Assembly: GCA_009801085.1 (NCBI GenBank)
Contig: VNWV01000001.1
Span: 6,324,001 to 6,388,000 of the forward strand
From: Lasiodiplodia sp. COLG20
Taxonomy: Eukaryota; Ascomycota; Dothideomycetes; Botryosphaeriales; Botryosphaeriaceae
DNA length: 64,000 nt
Reading direction: 5' to 3'
A program made the position numbers and the translations under genes. Shown piece by piece: positions 1 through 10,606 of the stretch; positions within the stretch are counted from its first letter, which is position 1; every line of letters starts with the position of its first letter. A model generated the notes under the pieces. It was not told the DNA's origin and made no database searches. It was given only the letters and a program-made list of their open reading frames with translations.

Positions 1-791
1 AAAGGAAGGTCGCTCACCTTGTCACCGTCACCCCAGAAGAAGTTCTTGGTGCGGAGGTTCTGGTAGGGGTACTCGGTGCGCTCCTCAAGCGGGGGCGCGT
101 GGGCCTCGTGCTCCCAGTGCTCGCTCCACAGCCTGTAGGCGTTGGCGCCAGAGATGGCGAGAGCGGGAAGGACGACGCTGAAAAAAGGTAAGGGTTAGTG
201 GTGAGCCTTTTGGTTTTGGGTGTTCTCATTCAAGGTAAGTCTTGCAACTGCGCTAGAGGTCCTCTCTTCTTTACCCTCTCCTCCCGTCACTTCAATCAGG
301 CATGAAAACAGGTGAGTGAGCCAAATGTGAGTCAGGACCTCCGGCAGCAGTCGCAGCACTAAAACCTTGGTGCGAGCAGCTCGGTCCAATGGAACGTTGC
401 CTCGGTGTACTCAAAGGGCAAGACGACGGCAATGGCACTCACTAGATGGACAGCTTGCGCCAGAGGTCTGTATATCACAGGAAATTAGCATCATGAAACT
501 TCCAATCGCGCGTACGGCATAGCAATCCCTCCTCCCATTGTCAAAAGCACGTCCTGCATCTCCATCCCCCTCTCCTTCCCAAGCTCCCAATGGACAGCGC
601 CAACCATCACCAAAGCAAAACTATTACGCACCGCTGGTCTCGGCGGCGTGCTGCTTGACGGCAGCGCGCTCGCGGTTGAAGGCGTTGTCAGCAGCACCCT
701 CGAAGCCGCCCTGGGTAGAGGAGTAGGTGCGGCGGACGACCGGGGTGCGGAGGGCCTGGGTGGAACGGCGGAGGGCAGCGCGGTACAGCAT
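1..791 (-). CDS. COX13: Cytochrome c oxidase subunit VIa (COX13), 3' end cut off
   Basis: Nuclear-encoded small subunit of respiratory complex IV in the mitochondrial inner membrane. Exons on the minus strand are 791-632, 467-443 and 177-18; all introns are GT-AG, and a fourth exon lies beyond the left edge (donor at 17). The 115 residues seen start with an Arg/Ser-rich presequence. They continue through the VIa core with motifs WRKLSIY, the hydrophobic VVLPALAISGANAY and the diagnostic end RTKNFFWGDGDK. Roughly 15-20 C-terminal residues are missing. It is divergent from APN2, 539 bp away; this COX13-APN2 pair is a standard flank of ascomycete MAT loci. Start chosen: the ATG that opens the presequence. 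Splice sites and frame agree throughout. Confidence 0.93.
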
Positions 792-1330
792 TGTCGCGGT
801 TTCGATCGGCGACGGTTGGAGTGGAGATGGGTGGGTTGCAGTTACGTGGGGTTGGATGGTGGTGGTTGCGGTTACAAAGCTGCAGGTTCACTATGTGCGG
901 CTTCTCGGCGCTCCGTCACACCACTTTCCCGTCCTGCCGTTCGCCCCGAACATTCCTGCCTTGGCGCGCCCGGCCCTTTCCGCCCCTCTCTCCGCTCGCT
1001 CGCGTCCCGCCTCTGACGACATCGCTTTCCGCGCAACGCGACTGGTCAGAGCTGTACCCTGGTTCCCGCGGGCTGCTATCTGGACGACGCGTCTACCGCG
1101 TTCACCTCTAATTCGCAGGCAGCGCACACTCACAGACGGCAGCAGCGCAATCGCCGCTCGCTCTGGTCATGCCCTCGCGTCACCATACTCTCCGCCGCGC
1201 TGCGCACAATCACCCACCGTCCGGCTAGTTAACCACGACCACTAGATTACCCCTCCCAGCTTCCCGCATATACCCGTGAAACGCCACGTTCTCCGCCACC
1301 CAAAGTTGCATCAACAACTAATTTGCACAA
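792..1330. promoter_or_regulatory. Shared divergent promoter region of COX13 and APN2
   Basis: 539 bp between the two start codons, GC-rich. Several open frames cross it on both strands but none resembles a protein. I see no clear TATA box. Confidence 0.55.
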
Positions 1331-3412
1331 ATGCCGCCGCTCCGAATCACGACCTGGAACGTCAATGGCATCCGCAATCCTTTCGGCTATCAGCCATGGC
1401 GCGACAAGCGCACCTTCGACGCTATGTTCGACCTGCTTGAAGCAGATATCGTCATTATGCAGGAACTGAAAATCCAGCGGAAGGACTTACGCGACGACAT
1501 GGTGCTGGTGCCTGGGTGGGATTGTTTCTTCAGTCTGCCGAAGCATAAAAAAGGTGGGTAACAGATCGGGTCAGATGGGATAGAATTGCTTGTTGTGCAC
1601 AAATTTGCATGCAGTGCTGGATGCTGAATGAGATACAGGCTATTCTGGTGTCGCAATCTACACTCGCACTTCCCGCTGCGCTCCCATCCGCGCTGAAGAG
1701 GGTGTCCTCGGCGTCCTGTGCCCGCCAGGGTCCTCGACCACATACCGCGACCTTCCCCCGGACCAACACATCGGCGGGTACCCTACAGAAGAGCAGATAG
1801 ACACGGCTGGTGGTGTCGATCCTGCAGCACTAGATGCTGAGGGCCGCTGTGTGGTCCTTGAGTTCCCGGCCTTCGTTCTACTAGGAGTGTACAGCCCAGC
1901 GAACAGCAACGGTCTCCGCGATGACTTTCGGTACGCATTTTTCAGCGCGTTGGACGCTCGTATACGAAATCTCACGCGCCAAGGGAAGCGTGTCATTCTG
2001 TGCGGTGACCTGAACGTGTCGCGTTCGGAGATCGACACCGCGAACGCAGAGGAGAACATGCGCAAGGAGGGCATCTCTCATGAGGAGTACGTGTCCACGG
2101 GAAACCGACGCATCTTCAACCAGATGTTGGAGAATGGAGATGTAATTCCGCCGCGGGATGAGGGAAGGGAAGCGCCAGTGCTTTGGGATACGTCCCGCGA
2201 GTTCCATCCGATGAGGAAAGGCATGTATACGCATTGGGAGCAGAAGATCAATGCTAGGCCAGGGAACTTCGGGTCAAGGATTGACTTCGTTCTTTGCAGC
2301 ATTGCAATGAAAGAGTGGGTGCAGAGCGCAGATATTCAGGAAGGATTGATGGTAAGTGTTGCGCCGTCCGGGAGATTCACCGTGTCTGATGAATAGCACA
2401 GGGTTCGGATCACTGTCCTGTATACGCCATTCTCAAGGAAAAAGTTGTTCTGGGAGGCGAAGAAGTCGCCTTGAGCGATCTCATGAATCCAGCTGGGATC
2501 TTTAAAGACGGTAAACGGCTGCGTGATTGGACACTGAAAGACTCCCCAGCTTTCTCCGGAAGGCTCCTTCCAGAGTTTGACAGGAGGAGAAGCATCAAAG
2601 ACATGTTTTCTCGTAAGCCGGTGGTTAGCAAATCATCGACTAATGGTAGCGCTAGTGCGGAGAGCTCCACCGCCTTCGGTAGCAACTCGTCGTTGAACCC
2701 GATGCATCAGGGGAAAGCAGCAGATGGTGGCCAATCCGAGCAAGAGACGCCGCTGGATAGCCAAGCATCAACGGTATCACAATCCAATGGGAATGGTCAG
2801 GCCGGCTCTACTGCCAGTCCGGGGAAGAAGCGCTCTGCCCCAGCGCCTTCTGCGAAATCAAACAAAAGGAAGAAACCGGTTGTCCCCGCAGCGGTGCAAA
2901 GCAGCTCAGTCAAAGGCCAACAATCCTTGAGAGGCTTCTTCAAACCAGCGCCATCGCTGCCCCGCGACGACAGCAATGTCTCGTCGAAGACGGCCGAGAG
3001 TTCATCCGCATCAGCTCCACCGCCATTCCCTGATTCCGCCCCCAATAATGTGCCTGTCGGTGATCCCGCAGAGCTGTCCGCTGGCGGAGATATCTCCTCC
3101 CTCACTCCTGCCGATCTGGATGGAGGAGTCGCCGAGCAAGGATCGTCAACCTTGGCTCCGCCGCCATCTCCACCCTTCATCGACCCTATCGTATCCAAGG
3201 AATCGTGGGAGAAGCTCTTCACCAAGCCAAGCCCGCCGCGGTGCGAGGACCATGATGAGCCGTGTATCTCGTTTACGACGAAAAAGCCGGGCGCAAACTG
3301 CGGGCGCGCTTTTTGGATGTGCCCACGGCCGATCGGGCCATCTGGTGTGAAGGAGAGGAATACGCAGTGGAGATGTCGGACGTTCATCTGGGCGAGCGAT
3401 TGGAATGGTTGA
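1331..3412 (+). CDS. APN2: DNA-(apurinic/apyrimidinic site) endonuclease 2, ExoIII family, with GRF zinc finger
   Basis: Class II AP endonuclease and 3'-phosphodiesterase of base-excision repair, acting in the nucleus. Exons 1331-1553, 1639-2351 and 2402-3412 give 648 aa. The N-terminal endonuclease/exonuclease/phosphatase domain shows TTWNVNGIR (catalytic Asn), QELKIQ (metal-binding Glu), GDLNVSRSEID, FGSRIDFVL and GSDHCPV (catalytic Asp-His). A low-complexity linker follows; it holds QSLRGFF near residue 465, which resembles a PCNA-interacting peptide. The C-terminus carries a GRF zinc finger with FWMCPRP and QWRCRTFIWASDW. Length and domain order fit fungal APN2. It is a classical MAT-flanking gene. 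No truncation seen. Confidence 0.95.
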
Positions 3413-5465
3413 GCGGACAGGTCTGGTGGAGGAGAGTTCATTCACGTGGGGTGGACTTGGCGGGTACAGTGTTAGATGAAGGGCTTTCTTTGTTTGGGGG
3501 ATGGGACTTTGACTCTTTGTTCATCAGGTCAGGATGGCCGCTTCGAGGCCCTGTGGAAACAATGCTTTTCCTCTTTGATTATCCCGGAGGGACGTCTGCT
3601 TTGACCCCGCCTGGTGGAGGCATTCATCCAGCGTGCGTCCAAGCTACACGGCTCGCTTTTGGGGGGAAGGCAAGAGCGACCGCCCATCATCCCACGGTGC
3701 GCGAGATTACTTTGTCGCGCTGTCACTGGGAGCGAAATTGCTTGGTGACTACCGCGGGCGTGTGGTGGTGATGGAGAAGGGCGGCGGGCCTTAGTAAGCA
3801 GGTCGCGCTGCCGCTGCGTCGCGCTTCGCGGTCGCCGACCGCCGTTTCGCACCGTTGCCCAGCGGCAGGCTGTCGCTGGGGAGGCGAGGTGCTCCGTGCA
3901 CGCGCCTTCCCTATGTGCTTGTTCGGCAATGCTTGGCATGGTGTTCGAAGGGCACGGCAAAACGCCAAACCTTCCTGCCCATCACCCACCACCAGAAACG
4001 GCAGCCACCCATTCTACCGTGCCCGTCGCCAGGCTGCTGCCTAGCCAGCCCAGCCACCGGCTTTTTTGCCTGGCAGAAAGTGTCAAGGAAAGGTCGGCGC
4101 TGCGGTGGGTGACCACGGACTTGATATAAGGTAAAAGGCAAAGAGAGCCAGCACCGCCGCGCGTTTCACCCTCCGACCGCCTTATTGCGACCGGGGAATT
4201 TTTATCTATTGTTTTTCCAAAGAAATGCTCACCCAGTACTAGACAGAGGCAATACAGCTTTCCTAACCATTCCCCGCGCCGTCAACTGCGAAGTGTTTGA
4301 CGCTGCTGCTCCTTCGCCTCCACTATCGAAACAGATTCCGAATATCTGGGCCACCACAGCCAATATTCAGAAGCGAACAAGACCATTTCTTGAGCATCTG
4401 GAGCAAGTCTCCGGAAATCGCGTAGGGTTGGACGCCTGCTTTTCTGACCCCCCCTGTTATTATATTGATACATTGAGACCCCCCCTCTCCCGGCCCCCAT
4501 GAACGATTTATTTTTGTTCGTTGCTAATAGCTATCTATACTACTCGTCACTCGCACTGGTAATTTTTGAAGTCGATAGAGACTGCTGGAGCCGGTGACAA
4601 TTGCTCGTACTGGTGGTTACTCGCGCTGGTTAGTCGTGGTAGTTGCTTGCTCGTGGTGGTTGCTCGTGGTTTAGCACAGTTGGTCGGTTAGTAATACGAC
4701 CTGGTACGGCTCGTGAGCATATCCAAAGTCTTAATAATTAGAGGGGTCAGAAAAGTGGGCACCTAGGGTTGAGCGTTGTATAAGACTATCCTGGCGATGA
4801 CTTCCGCCATCCGCCTAAGTCGAGGGCAATCTCTCGCCCAAGGTAGTTGCAAACGCATCGTTGTTTCATATACGTTAGACACGCAGCTCAGAAGTTATGC
4901 AACAGGTATCGGAGTATGGTTTTCGATTTTTTATATGAAGGTCGTTTCTGTGGTGCTCAATCCGCATCACTTGGGGGCAATTTTATCTTGCTAGCCTAGG
5001 GGAATTTTTTTTTTTTTGTGATTTCGCGTGAAGAAATCCTCCACCTTTGATGTCTTCCCTTTTCATGTTCCCATAATGCCCCAATCAAAGTTCTCCAATA
5101 ATTTTTTGTCACAAGGAAAATGAAAGTATGTGAGGAAGCCAGACTAGGAAACAAGGAAAGAAACTTGCTCCATCACTTCCTTCGTGATGAAGCTGTGTGT
5201 GGAGAGGATGTGTGGATCTGAATTCGGCCCTCATTATCTGGACCAGGAAGTAAGGAAATTTGAATATCCGGATCGTTTTCTGCTGAAAAGAAGACATGCT
5301 GAGCCCGCATGGAGATGAAACACATTGAGACCGAACTTTTCGCCACCAGCGAAAGTGGTCTGAGCTGGAACCTGCAAAGCCTGCGAGCAAGCTCATGCCT
5401 GCGATGTCGGAGGGCTTGGCCGCAATTGGGTGCGTTGAATGCAGGAACGCTCTCTGCGTGAAGAA
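3413..5465. other. Gene-free stretch between APN2 and the decayed MAT-region gene
   Basis: No credible gene. It includes a CT/GT-rich low-complexity patch (about 4600-4675) and a T10 run near 5007. An open frame at 5109-5396 on the minus strand lies directly downstream of the decayed gene and might be part of it, but I cannot show this. Confidence 0.5.
4600..4675. repeat. Degenerate simple-sequence patch built on GCTCGTGGTGGTT
   Basis: About 75 bp made of imperfect copies of a 12-17 bp unit around the words CTCGTGGTGGTT and CTCGTACTGGTGG. It is non-coding and lies in the APN2 to MAT interval. Confidence 0.6.
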
Positions 5466-6950
5466 CTAAGGCTGAGAAGATGGGCCTGCCGCGGTAGTGG
5501 AGATTGGGTTGAAAACAAGACTGGGCTGAGCAGAAGGGCCGGGCTGAGCATGAGAGCCGGGCTGAGAAGAGGTAACGGCCTGAGGACCAGAAGCAATAGA
5601 TGGACCTGCAAGAGCAGACGAAGATGCTTGAGTAGTGGAGCTAGCCAGCGCCTGTGCGGTGTGGTTCTGCTGTTGTGACGCTGAATTTCCATGCTGCGGA
5701 AGAGGAAGGGCTTGCACTTCTCGGAGGCGCTCCAGCTCTTGGTCTCGGATGAAGCGCTGAACCACGACAAAGCCAAACGCTTCCTAATCTATCTCCTCAT
5801 CTTGCCTCTCTTTCATGTCTTCATAGGTCCATATGTTGTTGAGCAGGGTGTCGCCGAAGTGGAGGTCTTTGCCTTGGAAAACTTGGGGCGGGGCGGTGAC
5901 GAAACCCCACATAGGATCACGGATACGCCTGTCAGTGGCTATAATGTGACCTAATGCAAATAAACGTTAACATTCCTGGGTAGTTGAAGCTAACGGGGGA
6001 ACGTATTTGTTCGAATTTGGGTAAAAATTCATGGGTAGTTGAAGCTAACGGGGGGACGTATTTGTTCGAATTTGGGTAAAAATTCATGGGTAGTTGAAGC
6101 TAACGGGGGGACGTGATTGTTTGAACTATGGTAAACATTTCCTGGGTAGCTGAAGGCAACCTGGGGACATGATTGTCTGAACTTTGCTAATCATTTTATG
6201 GGTATAGTGAGAAGAAAATGGGGACGTGATGTTCACATTTCTTACCTAGCCATCGGTCAAGAGCTTCAACTTCCATGCGAGTACTACGTTCGGTATCCAT
6301 GAATCATGGCTCCTTAGCCCATGGAGATGGCTGAACAATCAGAGGGTCGAACCTACGAATGCCAAGGGCGAGGCGGTGTTGACCAAGGGAGCCCCACTCG
6401 AATCGAGCACCCCACATGCCGAACTGGTTGTGCTCGTCGATATTGTAGATGAATATGTACAACTCGGCATCCCAGTAGCGGAGCATCTCGATTCCTCTTC
6501 ATGGATAGATTGGATTGGAGACCTGCATTGATTCACTATATACCGTGTTGGAATGCTAGTCACACTAGTGATCGCTCTCATCATGCTATCTGTAACCTTT
6601 ACTCAACCATGAAACCCGAGCCCGTCAAGCCTATAGAAATTCCCCGAAACAAGAAATGAATGTCGTACCGGTCGCTGATCTTGAACACGCACTGAGGTGA
6701 CTGATGTTTCAATCACGAATGATCTGATATTGCTCGAAAAGCGCGCTTGCTGCGCGGATTAGGATGCCAATCGTTGGCTGAGCAAGTGAAAAGTGAGACA
6801 GCAGAGTGAGGCGCCCATTGAAAAGTCGAAGGGGCGCTCTGGCAAATACCTGCCTGAAATTTAATTTCAAGCAGGTCAAACTGGCTGAGGAAGTCGCTGG
6901 AAAGGATTCTTCAAGGCTGCGACGGTATAGCATGAGGCGTCGACCATGCA
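5466..6950 (-). pseudogene. Decayed multi-exon gene next to MAT1-2-1, with in-frame stops
   Basis: Reading the minus strand, coding-like blocks share one frame but are broken by stops. Block 1 (about 6790-6625) contains QCVFKISDRYDIHFLF and has TGA near 6706. Block 2 (about 6523-6246) contains MLRYWDAELYIFIYNID and QFGMWGARFEWGSLG, with TGA near 6500 and near 6303. Its donor is GTAAG at 6245. Block 3 (about 5951-5466) contains DPMWGFVTAPPQVF and then RFIRDQELERLREVQ, with TAG near 5788, and ends in an Ala/Ser/Gln/Pro-rich tail. The intron between blocks 2 and 3 holds the 55-bp tandem repeat. The function is not recognised. Its position between APN2 and MAT1-2-1 suggests a relic MAT-locus gene. 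Botryosphaeriales loci carry accessory genes named MAT1-1-4 and MAT1-2-5, but assignment to either is only a guess. A functional gene with unusual introns is less likely, because at least four stops need explaining. Confidence 0.55.
5971..6230. repeat. 55-56 bp tandem repeat, about 4.5 copies
   Basis: The unit begins TGGGTAGTTGAAGCTAACGG and continues with GGGACGTATTTGTTCGAATT. Copies start at 5977, 6032, 6087, 6143 and 6199, a spacing of 55, 55, 56 and 56 bp. The first three are nearly identical and the last two are diverged. It sits inside the presumed intron of the decayed gene. Confidence 0.95.
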
Positions 6951-6999
6951 ATCTCTAGAGATCTTGAGGTCAGACTTCACCAAGCTGAAGTCAAATTGC

Positions 7000-8488
7000 T
7001 CAAGCCTCACGCTCAGGGAAGTTGAAGTTGTTGTTGAAGGACTGCAGCATGCCTTCCGAGACAAGCTCCGAGTTGCGCTGGGAAGCAGCGGCGAAGGGAT
7101 CGAAGTCATCCAGAGCAGTGGTGGCATTGAGCTCGAAAGCTCCATTGAATAGGTGAGAGCTGTCGAAGAGCGCAGACTGGCCAGTGGCGATCTCCTCCGC
7201 AAGAGAAGCAGTGGCAGCAGCGTTAGCTTCAGCCTGAGGGAGGAGTTCATTGTTGTCAAGAACCGCAGCGTAAGCCTCCTGGTCGACACGACTGGCCATA
7301 CCCATGTCGATCCAGCCAATGTTGGGCGGGGACGTGTTCATACTCATCAAGACGTCATGGACATTCATGCCGACGGAAGTGGGGCGATCCGTTCCACCAG
7401 CAAGAGAGTCGACAATGCGGGCCTTCTGCTCAAGAACGCTCGGCTCAACAAAGTTCAGCGGAGCATCAGACACCTTGAATTCCCCGGAAGCATGTCCTTT
7501 GGCCTTGGCCTTGGCCTTAGTCTTGCGCCTCTTGATGTCAGTTGCCCTGCGAGGAGTGTAGCGGTAGTCCGGAAAGGCCTGGCGATGGTTGGCAGCATGA
7601 GCAGCAGCCATATCTCTGTACTGTTGCTTGACTTGAAGAGTCTCGTTCCTCCACATCGCGCCAATGATCTGAGCTAGATAGCTTGTCAGTAAAGAACAGA
7701 CGAGACCAGTGCAGAAACAACTTACAGATACGGTTGTTGTGAGCACCTGGGTTGTTTGCCACGACGAAAGGGTGGTTTTCCCTGCGGTAGAGCATGAAAG
7801 CATTCATAGGACGAGGGGGCCGGCTGCGACGGTCAGGCTCACGCGCAATCTGCACCAGATCCAGGCCCGGCATGGCGACGGCGGAGTGGATGACTTGAGG
7901 AGGCTGAGCCATAGTAGACTGAGCAGGCTGAACCATAGTAGGCTGAGCAGACTGAGAGAAGCTGTCAGGATGTCCATCGGAGTGAGCGGGCTGAGCCATG
8001 GTAGACTGAGCAGACTGAGCAAAGTTGTCGTGATGTCCATCAGAGTGAGCGGGCTGAGCCACGACAGACTGAGCAGACTGAGCGAAGCTGTCGGAATGTC
8101 CATCAGAGTGAGGAGGCTGAGTCGCAGTAGGCTGGGCAGACTGAGCTGAGCTGGCGGTGCCTCCGCTGAAGTGAGGAGGAGGGAGAAGGCGCCAGACATT
8201 GTTGTCAGGATCATAGAACATCGTGCTGCGGGCATTGATGAAAGAGCTAGAGGAATCAGTGACATGCTCAGCAATTCTTGTCGAGAGAGCCTACTTGTAG
8301 CGGCAGCGGATCTCATGAAGACCTTGTTCGCCAATGAGGGAAGTGAGCTCCTTAGGCAAGTCAACAGTAGACTTCCCGGTGTGCAGCTGCGCAAGTGCAG
8401 CAGACCAGGCCATTTCAATCCGGCCCTGCTGAATCGACACAGCTAAGTGAGCAGGCTGCGCGTTGGTCGGATGCGTGGTCGTAGCCAT
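7000..8488 (-). CDS. MAT1-2-1: Mating-type protein MAT1-2-1, HMG-box transcription factor
   Basis: Master regulator of MAT1-2 mating identity; a nuclear DNA-binding protein. Exons 8488-8295, 8246-7726 and 7673-7000 give 462 aa. The start is the ATG of MATTTHPTNAQ, whose exon splices with GT-AG into the HMG exon. The MATA_HMG box (about residues 205-285) reads RPMNAFMLYRRENHPF, NPGAHNNRIS and IIGAMWRNE, and is followed by a basic KRRKTKAKAKAK patch. The second intron interrupts the box in NNRI-S, the position conserved in ascomycete MAT1-2-1 genes. Residues about 99-178 are 3.5 tandem copies of a 21-aa unit (AQSAQSxxAQPAHSDGHxDxF). It is divergent from the unknown gene at 8874. No alpha-box MAT1-1-1 is present in the window, so this is a MAT1-2 idiomorph. 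Confidence 0.96.
7907..8146 (-). repeat. 63-bp minisatellite inside MAT1-2-1
   Basis: In-frame tandem repeat of a 21-codon unit, about 3.5 copies. Each copy encodes a variant of QSAQxxxAQPAHSDGHxDxF, and the last copy is partial. It is visible in the DNA as repeated blocks of GGATGTCCATCAGAGTGAG-like sequence. Confidence 0.9.
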
Positions 8489-8873
8489 TTTTGCTAGTAT
8501 CGCGGGGAGGGGAAAGGAACTGAGAGGAGGTTAGGCGGGCCGATTCCTTGACAATGACGGCCAGCCTTAGGTTGAGGAGTGGAGTGGAGTTGCGAAGATT
8601 TGGTTCTTCGACTTCAAGCGATGGGTTTTGTGTCCAGGCCTGGGCACGGAAAATCCAAGGCAGTGACACGTGAAGGGCAGCGCACTGCAATGCCCTTCAC
8701 ACGACCCGCACCTGCTGCCCGGCCAACCTCGGGCCACCGCCTATTTATTGCCGTTGGACAGACTTGAACTTCTTGTCTTCTTCTGCTTCTTCCTCTTCTT
8801 CTACGCAGCTCAATCCACCTCAGCTTTCTTGATGCTGCTATGACTACGAAGCCTTGAACTGATCCCAGTGAAG
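8489..8873. promoter_or_regulatory. Divergent promoter of MAT1-2-1 and the neighbouring unknown gene
   Basis: 385 bp between start codons. A TATTTATT element at about 8739-8746 lies 130 bp before the plus-strand ATG and could be its TATA box. The region before that ATG (about 8770-8830) is CT-rich. Confidence 0.5.
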
Positions 8874-9882
8874 ATGGCGCCGGCCAAAGCTTTTACGCTG
8901 AGCGGCCTGCAGCAGAAAATCGCCTATGGCGAGCACAGTGAGCCTACTGAGCAGACTCTCCTTGATGTTCTCAGAAGTGCTGTTGCCACGCTTGACGATT
9001 CGGGCGTCTTGAGCAAGAATGACATGGCCAGCACCAATGCAACTGAGACACCAGAGCACTTTCCAATGGGACGCTCTCTCACCTACGCCCTGCCTAGATC
9101 TGGTAATTATGCAACCAACGAGGAAAAGATTAGGCGCATCCTGGAAGCGGAGCAAGATCTAGCAAACCACGCGTTAGCGATGATCACCAACGACAACATA
9201 GACGCTTTCAAGCAGGCGATCGGCGTCCCTAGCAACGACACTGCCGAGCAGAAGTTCCGCAAGCAAGCACTCAAGCGTGTGGCCTTCCGACAACTACTTA
9301 CAGAGTATGCAATCTAAATCTTTTGTTCTTGGCGCTCTGCTAATAGGGTTCAGGTCAACCGACGCGAAGCTCCGTGGAGCAGGTCTCGTGCAGATCGACG
9401 AGCACCACAGGAAGCAGCTATCGACCAAGAGGTTGGACAGGATCTGGAGACTGCTCTACACTGTCAGAATGATCCACGAGCACAAATTCAACTCTCAGAG
9501 GCGCAAGATGCACAACAACCTTCTGCTTGAAGAGCTTTTCGAGGTCAGCACAGCTCTGAATGACGTAGAATTCGAGGTGATCAGGGGCTTTACGTCGTAT
9601 CCTGTGGACGGACTGAAGGAGTGGTGTAAGTATGCCCTCGTGGGAAAGAATGGAACGGGCTCGTGCTGACGATGATTTAAATGCTCAGTCAAATCGAGGG
9701 CACAAAGGCTTGCGATCGCCTTTATGTGCGAAGATCTTCAGACGCCGAGCCACGTGGGAGAGCAACTTAGGCTTCTTCAGGAGTTGAAGAAGCTGATGCG
9801 TGCCAAGCACCCGCAGCCGGACTGGTGGCCTCTGCCGCTCAAGGAGGTCGCGCAGAACATCTGGGGCACCAGCATTATGTAG
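8874..9882 (+). CDS. Uncharacterised 298-aa MAT-locus protein
   Basis: Exons 8874-9304, 9354-9625 and 9689-9882, with GT-AG introns of 49 and 63 nt; frame and phase are continuous. The start is the first ATG (MAPAKAFTLSGLQQKI). An upstream in-frame GTG at 8868 was not used. No signal peptide, membrane segment or known domain is recognised. The protein looks soluble and mostly helical, with charged stretches such as EEKIRRILEAEQ, KRLDRIWRLLYTVRMI and LLQELKKLMRAKHPQPDWW, and ends WGTSIM. It is divergent from MAT1-2-1 and lies inside the MAT interval, before the PH/SMP gene. It could be the idiomorph-specific gene named MAT1-2-5 in Botryosphaeriaceae, or a conserved flanking gene. I cannot confirm either by sequence. 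Confidence 0.8.
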
Positions 9883-10606
9883 GCGGTGGACAACAGGACC
9901 ACGGCACAGGATGGCGCCCTGTTTCGGGAGGGGTGTCTGGGACAAAGGGCAAAAGGCAGATTTCAAGGCGCCAAAGAAAGAAAAAAAAAAGAAAAAAAAA
10001 ACATCGATGGCAAATGGACAAAGGCACGGCATTAGGTAGTGGACAGCTGATCCTGATCACGAAAGTAATGCTGAAATCTTGCTCCTCAAGCAGGATCTTG
10101 GCTTAGATAGCACAGGGCACAAAATTGAAGCTTAGTCCTGTATACTGTGTTTTTGGGGTGATGGGAAGTCTGGCGGCGGAAAAGGAACGGGCCGGTGCAG
10201 ACGGGGATCCCCTTCTGCGCGATCCAGGATCGCCCAGCTCCACCCGCGCTTGTCGGCACATCGCCTTGAACCATGCGAAGGGCTCCAGGGTGCTTTGGCA
10301 AGCCAGGCGCGCTCCCGACTGCAGCTGTTCAAAGCGTGCAGCAGCGGGCTGGTCTGGCGGGCAGCGGGCGGACAGCGGGCGGGGCAGCTCGGCGGCAGCT
10401 CGTGCGGCGGTGGAGATTCGGGCGGGTGATGGGCGGCGCAGTGGCGCCATGGGAAAAACAAGGCTGGGCGGCTAGCGGGCTGGTGGGCGGAGGTCATCCG
10501 CGGGCGGCGCGACTAGAAGCATAGACACGTCCTCCGCACTCGCCAGCTACCCGCGCTGCGTGTCCCCAATGGCCGCCGCTGATCCATCCGCTCCTCCACC
10601 GCGACC
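9883..10606. other. Intergenic: 3' end of unknown gene and promoter of NVJ2-like gene
   Basis: No gene seen. It holds an A-rich tract at about 9975-10001 and a GC-rich stretch (10290-10510). The ATG of the next gene sits in a strong context (GCGACCATGGCC). Confidence 0.5.

Noticed and set aside
727..1245. 172-codon frame on the plus strand upstream of APN2
   Set aside because: It overlaps the first COX13 exon in antisense and the shared promoter; no protein-like composition or domain.
3529..3960. 143-codon minus frame after APN2
   Set aside because: Arg/Pro-rich random translation of GC-rich DNA, competing frames on the other strand, no splice or family support.
5109..5396. 95-codon minus frame as a last exon of the decayed gene
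   Set aside because: Position is suggestive, but no clear splice junction or shared composition links it to the upstream blocks.
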